Below, in pieces: positions 57,878 to 64,000 of a DNA stretch of 64,000 nt. Numbering within the stretch: position 1 is the stretch's first letter; every line of letters begins with the position of its first letter. The notes beneath the pieces were generated by a model. That model had not been told where the DNA came from, searched no databases, and worked only from the letters and a program-made list of their open reading frames with translations. The translations under genes and the position numbers were made by a program. Source of the DNA: Clarireedia homoeocarpa (Eukaryota > Ascomycota > Leotiomycetes > Helotiales > Rutstroemiaceae). The stretch lies in NCBI GenBank assembly GCA_001465935.1, contig LNKV01000022.1, positions 310,001-374,000 on the forward strand, read 5' to 3'.

Positions 57878-60800
57878 ATGGACGTCGCTGGGACAATAAT
57901 CGGGGCTCTATCCTTTGGTATCACTCTTTGCGATGGCATTATCACATATTGTCGTGCATGGAAAGACCAAGACAATGAGATAGAGTCGTTGACAGCACTT
58001 TGCGAAACTTCGAAGCACCTCCTTCAAGACATCGAGCAGCGCATCAAAGGCAAACAAACACTCGATCCTAGTTTGGTCAAAATATTGAATACTACGCTTC
58101 AAGCATGTACTAAGCACACCGAGGAAGTCCTTCAGCTCACCAGAAACTATTCAGCAAAACCAGTACCCTCAGCAGTGAAATGGAGAGCTCGAGATTTATT
58201 GCAAAGATTGAAATTTCCGTTTGAAAAGAAGACTCTCGAAGAGCTAAGAAGTATAATGATTGCATTCCGCGGGAATTTAGATACCGCTATATCGGTGCTC
58301 CAGCTGTAGGTGATTCATCATACCTATACGGAGCTTTCCGCACTTGACGGCGATGGACTCTAGGGCTCTGTTTTCCCTTGTCGCTCTTGATTCTAGATTA
58401 ATCTTGATTGAAATATTATACGTCGAGAAGGCTAACCATTAAAAGTGACCTCTCGATAGCGACGAAAGAAGCGCTTGATGTCTCCCTAGTAGACAACAAC
58501 AGAAACCATTCGACAACAGTTCAAGAAATAAAAGAAATGAGCAGAAAGATAGCTAGTTCGGTTCAAGCAGAGATAAGCCAGCAATTGCCTATGTTGAGCG
58601 ACAAGCTATCTCAGCAAATTCAAATGTCCCGAAAGTCAATCGAAACCACAGTATCACAGTCATCCGATGCTGTGTCCAATTCTATTAAAGCAGAGATAGA
58701 CCAGAAATTACCACTACTGGAAGATTCCGTGGTTAGCTCTGTTACCCAACAAGTCGATGAGCTGAAAAGCTCAATGGAAGCCGTGGTGACCGCGTCAACA
58801 GCTGACATTAAGAATACCCTTGATCTATATACAAAACAACAAGCTGTAATCTTTGCATCAATGTGCCACGGGATTTTGGGGCATCCCAACTCAGAAACGG
58901 AGGATTTTGAATCTCCGTTATATGTCCATCAACTTCCTCGCTCAAGAAGGTCGAGAAGGTCGGGCCAATATCCACACAATCTAAAACTTATAGGATGCGA
59001 TTGCAGCCCGGAGATTGGTCAGACCAACAGGCTCCCTTATCTCAGATGGGGTATCGGTAAGGAAAGTGAAAGGGTCATCATACATAAACGAAGTTGCCCT
59101 TTATGGTACAACTCCCAGGTAGTTACGAAATGGCACATCGACTTTCTCTTATATCGCCTCAGAGTTTTTGGCTCATTAACTACTACCAGCTCGCCATATA
59201 CTTCTATCTTTAGATGCCGTATCTCACCTAACCTCACCTGTCAAATGACAGTAACGCATGATGCACCTGCATTCAAGATACTCGAGAGGTATCTAGAGGT
59301 AGCAAGAGGAGAGCAGAACGACAATTGGGTCTCAAGCTGCATTCAAGAGCTGAGAGTAGTTTTTCAAAGTGGCCAAGGATCACCTCATGATACATTAACA
59401 ACTGGGGTTACTCTTATTGAGGTTAGGAACTTTTTCTTACTTTCTATAATCTATATCACCAGCTAATGTAAATTGATAATAGAGGGCATTTGAATTTCTT
59501 CAAATGGATAGTGTAACCGAAACCAATGCTCTTTGGCATCTTACTCGAAAGCTTCTTGAATTGGGTGTAGAAGTCAGCCTTGACAAGAGAATTGATCCTT
59601 TTCTTAGAAGTGATTACAGGATTATTGCTGTGTATAATTCCTTAGCATGTCACTGCTATAGCTCGAGCTAATTAAGTTCAGATCCCCATCCGAAGTATTT
59701 CATCATCAGATATGCACCGGGTACACGAAATATTCTCCCGTCGAACCCTTTGGCCAATTCAAACCTCATATTAAAACTACCCTAGAGTTCCTTTCCTGGA
59801 TTGCGAGTCACGATATAGAAATACCACACCTTACAGCATCTTCCAGGTTGGACGCGTGTCAGGAGGTAAGACCATGGCATGGATTTCAGCATGTTCTGGT
59901 CGCTTTGCGGTCGAGCGAAGACTTCAGCACAGGTACGTTGTGGGAATTCTGTTTTTATGATGATCAGTAGAACCTCGTAAATCATCGTGAACACATAAAA
60001 TTAAGCCTATTAGAGCTTTATGTTTCGAGTGGTGGTATTGATGTTGTCATTTGGTTGTGTCGGCTCTGTTTTGTTCTTTCATTTCAGCATCAGTATTCTA
60101 GTAGGTATTTGCTGATCCATATTAGCAACTGGATGCGGTATTTTGTCGAAGGCAGTACTACAGCGAGACATAATTGCTGTAAAAAAGGTATTAGCTGACC
60201 GGCCCCAATATCTGGGAACGGAGACGAATATCTTTGGACACAGTGCAGTGCATCTCGCCATCGGATGGCCAGAAGGCCTAGAGATCCTGTTAAAAGCCGC
60301 CGACGAGGCTTTGCTACACCGGGATGTTGGAAATCCCCACGCACTATTTGGACGTAGATATAGCACACCACTCGACTATGCTATTGCCTTTGGTTGCACG
60401 AAATCAATTCGATTACTGGCGGAAGCGAATACTGCTTTTGACTTCGAATGGAACCTTTTCATCGGAACTGCTTCATTACCTCAAGATGTCAGTAACGTTG
60501 TTTTGGATATTATAGTCGCAAGGCTCCACCAATTATTCGAATTTGGCGTACAAAAGCTACGATCAGTAACAATATCTTCGCTTGGGATAACTAGCTTTGA
60601 ATTGTTTCATTCGAAAGCTGAAACGTTACTATATTACCTCGAGGAAGTAAATATCCAACGTCCACGAAAGTTCGATAGTAGATACTTTCCGTATCGCTTC
60701 TGGTTAGGACCTGGTGGTCTTTATCATCAAAGTATTATTTCGGCCGAAACAGCTATGGCATTCTTCAATGCCGGATTCAAAGATATCGACACTGAAGTTG

Positions 60801-61978
60801 AAGGGATTACACCTATCATGAACTTATGCTCCCCGGGCTACCGAGATTATTATAGATACAACTTAACGCGTTATTTCCGCATTGTTGAATTCTTCGTTCA
60901 AAAGGGCGCTCAGTTGGATCGTCAAGTTCCACTCGGTCGAAACAACCAGATTTCGAATAATGAGCCGGCCAGATGTCATCGAGCTATTCATCGAGTTGCA
61001 TGCTATGCCTGGAAATCTGCAATATTCTTTGATTTCTCTTACATATCCGCAACCGTTGACCTTGGGTCTTCTCAGATATGGAGAAGTATCCTTCAGAGTA
61101 GTACATCGGATCCTTGTAACTGTGCCTGTGCATCTGGTGGATGTCGCCCCATTACTCTAGCTTTAAAGTATTCTACACAAAGAATCCAGGGTAAATGGTG
61201 GTATATATTCCACACTTTGAAAGTGAATTGGGAAGATATATTGAGCCCGGTGTATAAGGGTGCAAGTGTTGAGCTACTGTTTAAGCTGACATTATTGCTA
61301 GATGCACTGGAAGGAGATCAGCTTGCAGATGATGTTATACGCTATCTGACCTTTTCTGCTCTTGGAATGACTCACACTTGTTGTAAACATAATCAGGGTG
61401 GTATAAATAATTATACTCTGGCCTCTCGGCATTATGTTTTAGAGGAAGTTGAACCTTTGATTCACGTCATGGATCCAGTAGAAGTCGAAGAAATCCACGA
61501 AGAAGAGAGCACGTTGATTGAAAAGCTAGACTTTCTTCATACTAAATTCATGGAAGACTTCCGAAAATTGGGCGTGCCACTTTCACGCTTTATCCTAGAG
61601 AACTGGCGAGAAACAATGTTGACAGAGCTGTCAAACAGCGAAGAAATCCCGGAGTCGGCGAGAGAGCAACTAAACGAACTAGGTGTATCGATCTACACTG
61701 AGCCAAGCTCGAACACTATATTAACTGATGAACGTCCGGATATCTACGCCGATGTTAGGCTGGAGTGGATCGAACCCGAAATTATCTGGATACAGCAATA
61801 TTTCAAGAATGACCAGAATCAAAACAACGATCCAAATGAAGATTACAAAAGAACTGTTCTAAAAAATCTTCTTAAACAACTGCAACAGGTAATAAACAAA
61901 AAGAAAGAAAAAAATTCTTTTAACATACAGACACAGCAAAAACATACATTTATGCATTGGCTTGCTTTCGGATTTTGA
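57878..61978 (+). CDS. STAND-like N-terminal / ankyrin-type large protein (about 1,237 aa)
   Basis: Best model: 57878-58305, 58446-59421, 59483-59629, 59677-59932, 60014-60067, 60126-61978; it closes in frame. The fifth exon and the last intron choices are uncertain. The start MDVAGTIIGALSFGITLCDG is the fungal STAND-type N-terminal helix. A coiled-coil stretch (~170-290) follows, then HKRSCPLWYNSQVVTKW and SPNLTCQMTV, a pattern seen in fungal ankyrin incompatibility-like proteins. HSAVHLAIGWPEGLEILLKA and TPLDYAIAFGCTKSIRLLAE are ankyrin-like repeats. The last 40 codons could be replaced if GTAATA at 61890 is a donor. No NACHT P-loop was found. A non-self-recognition role is inference. Confidence 0.7.
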
Positions 61979-63767
61979 TAGCATTCCGAATAAATATATT
62001 GTCATGTCCAGATGAACCAAGAGCCAGTGTTTGGCAGCAACGTCGAGGAAAGGAATAGGCAGATTTTTGTGATGTTGATTTAGGGGCGTAGAATTTGGTT
62101 CTTTTGACTCTTTCACCCGTTTTGGCTGATCTGCGTCCTTTATATCTCTTATTTGACTTTATATAGCCTTCCAATCTACAGATCTTTGCTCTTCACCCTC
62201 TCCACCCCTATAGAAATTGTTCACTCTCCTGAGTCCCACCTACTCCTTAGTAATTCATTCAGTGTAGGACTTAGTGTACGGTCAGTGATACGGTGGCTGA
62301 TATTGAGGATCATATATATACGTACGTACGTAGGAATTCGATATCACACACAGACGTAGGTATTCGCCAAGATCAGTAATATTAAGGATATACTGAAATA
62401 CCGAAATGTAGTATATTCCTAAGAGTTCAGGAATTTGAACTTCCTGATTAAGCAATTGTAGAGCTATATGAAATCAAATATAAGCTTAAATTGTCACTTC
62501 TCTAGAAGTGGCATCACTTTTGGACTTTTCACAAGCTAGGGAAAGGAGCCCTGCTTCTCCCTTCTCCCCTCGGCCTACTTTCTCTCTCCTCGGCCTGCTT
62601 TCTCTCTTAAGAAGTACTAGCACTGGCAATTAGCTAAAGGCAACCAACTGAAGGCTTTATATTCCATCGAGTGCTCCAGTATTTCAGTATATTGCTAATA
62701 TTAGTAGTATTTCAACTGAAACCGAGTATTACCAGTAAGTAGTATAGAATCCAATACACCTTACTAGGCATATATCCTTGAGAATCCATATATATCACTA
62801 CAGTAAGACGTATACAAAATACTGAAAATACTAAGTCCTACACTGAATTCATTCATGCCTTCATTCACTCGGGTATTCACATCGAGACACTTACTTACAC
62901 TTGCCTTGTTCCGAAAAACGTTACTTACACCGATTGTGACGTGTGAAGTCAAACGTATAAATACAATGCAATAGGAAAAAGCTCTCAAAAGAGATATATT
63001 CCTAAAAGTTCCTTACAGCGATACTCCCAAGTACGATCAACAGATCCTAGCTAACCAACCAACCAACCAACAAACAAACAAGCATAAATAGTAAATATTT
63101 AACAGCTTCGATCACTAGATCTAGATTCGCTGCAGCCAGCTAGCCGACTTCAGTAAACGCTACTCCTCAGAGTAGTAAAGAAGTACTCGGATAATGAATG
63201 ATGTAACAGCATACATGTCCCATGTAGTTGTAATAATAACAGTACCATACTAATAACCTATCCAAACGACTATAAGATTCTCAGCCTCACCATAATCTAA
63301 CAACGGTAATATTAAGTTACTCTATTTAGACTTACATTGCGTTTCTAATCCGGATCACCGCTTGCTCATCTTGCTATCGCTATATAGTAATAGCAAGCAC
63401 CATCTCACTCACTACCTATCGCTGCTATTTCCTACTCTCCCACCACTGCCTTCTCACAATAACAATACTCACTCACTCGCTCACTACTCACCCACTCAAG
63501 CACACATCACACCGTGGGGAAACAGCAGTATAACGTAACATAACGTACCCTAATCTTATACATGCCAAAGAACTTTTATACACAGACACACGCATGCTAA
63601 GCACAAACATATATTTATTCATTAGCCTGATTTCTCTTCTTCTTTCTTCCTTTCTCTCTTCCAAAGTATTCGTATTCAAACATTCGATAATCCAATCTAG
63701 ACCATCCATTAAACCACAACCCCACTCCCATTTCCATTCCCAGCTAGAACCATAACTATAGCCATAC
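61979..63767. other. Gene-free AT-rich region with simple repeats
   Basis: No gene is supported. Notable are (ACGT)n at about 62321-62331, a CCTCGGCC(T/C)(A/G)CTTTCTCTC duplication at about 62568-62610, and ACCA/ACAA tetranucleotide repeats at 63054-63082. Confidence 0.55.
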
Positions 63768-64000
63768 CTACAAACCCCCAGCAATCGTCTCCGCAGCCGC
63801 CCTATTCTTGCCCACACTTTCATCCCCCGCCGCAGGAGCCGAACCTTGCTCCGTCGTAACTAGAACCTTCTGCTCTCCTTGCTGCGTCACTTCACCCTCC
63901 TTTTGTCTCCCCGTACCACTCTCCCACCTCCTTGCCTTTTCTTCATCAAACCTCCAGATCCCCCCTGTTTTATCCGCATCCGGCGCCAATGCAATAACCG
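63768..64000 (-). CDS. C-terminal fragment of unidentified protein (runs off right edge)
   Basis: The minus-strand frame is open from the right edge and ends with TAA at 63768. The visible 77 residues contain DADKTGGIWRFDEEKARRWE followed by a Gln/Glu/Gly-rich tail ending ETIAGGL. The first part looks like the conserved end of an enzyme domain; the tail is low-complexity. I do not recognise the family. Confidence 0.5.
   Translation of the reverse strand, partial: VIALAPDADKTGGIWRFDEEKARRWESGTGRQKEGEVTQQGEQKVLVTTEQGSAPAAGDESVGKNRAAAETIAGGL

Overview
This window is nuclear DNA from a filamentous ascomycete. Genes are interrupted by many short introns (about 46-96 nt, GTAAGT/GTATGT donors, CTAAC/CTGAC branch sites). 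Gene-poor stretches are AT-rich, and the gene content (highly reducing PKS, Pth11-like rhodopsin-fold receptor, monocarboxylate-type MFS carriers, HeLo and STAND-like proteins) is typical of Pezizomycotina. A Leotiomycete (Helotiales) is my best guess from overall protein style, but nothing in the sequence proves it.

Layout. 1-1.2 kb: the N-terminal part of a DUF1765/UPF0592-like gene running off the left edge. 1.2-5 kb: gene-free, rich in simple repeats. 5.06-6.71 kb: F-box protein. 6.7-9.3 kb: decayed sequence with a broken minus-strand gene. 9.29-11.04 kb: a seven-exon PAQR/HlyIII receptor. 11-14 kb: gene-free. 14-16.4 kb: two small unrecognised ORFs. 16.79-17.31 kb: a tandem array of exon-intron units whose exons carry stem-loops supported by compensatory base changes, the most unusual object here. 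19.3-23.5 kb: a single-pass membrane protein and an F-box/LRR-type protein. 25.6-26.6 kb: a multi-pass membrane protein.

27.5-33.7 kb: a divergent pair typical of fungal non-self-recognition loci: a frame-disrupted HeLo/pseudokinase gene and a 1,100-residue protein kinase with a degenerate WW motif and a C-terminal membrane domain. 33.8-35.6 kb: a truncated Ty1/copia element. 36.6-38.9 kb: two divergent decayed genes (DUF3292 and a MARVEL-like membrane protein).

39.2-56.9 kb: a probable secondary-metabolite cluster. It holds a 13-exon highly reducing PKS (2,594 residues, KS-AT-DH-MT-ER-KR-ACP, ER nucleotide-binding loop apparently lost), a Pth11-like receptor, two MCT-type MFS transporters, an isopenicillin-N-synthase-like Fe(II)/2-oxoglutarate oxygenase and a small three-repeat Myb protein. 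The working model is PKS chain assembly, oxidation by the Fe(II) oxygenase, export by one or both carriers, and possible regulation by the Myb protein.

57.9-62 kb: a large STAND-like/ankyrin-type gene. 62-63.8 kb: gene-free. The window ends inside the C-terminus of an unidentified minus-strand gene. Exon borders were chosen by reading splice consensus and checking that the frame closes. Domain calls rest on motif recognition without database searches.
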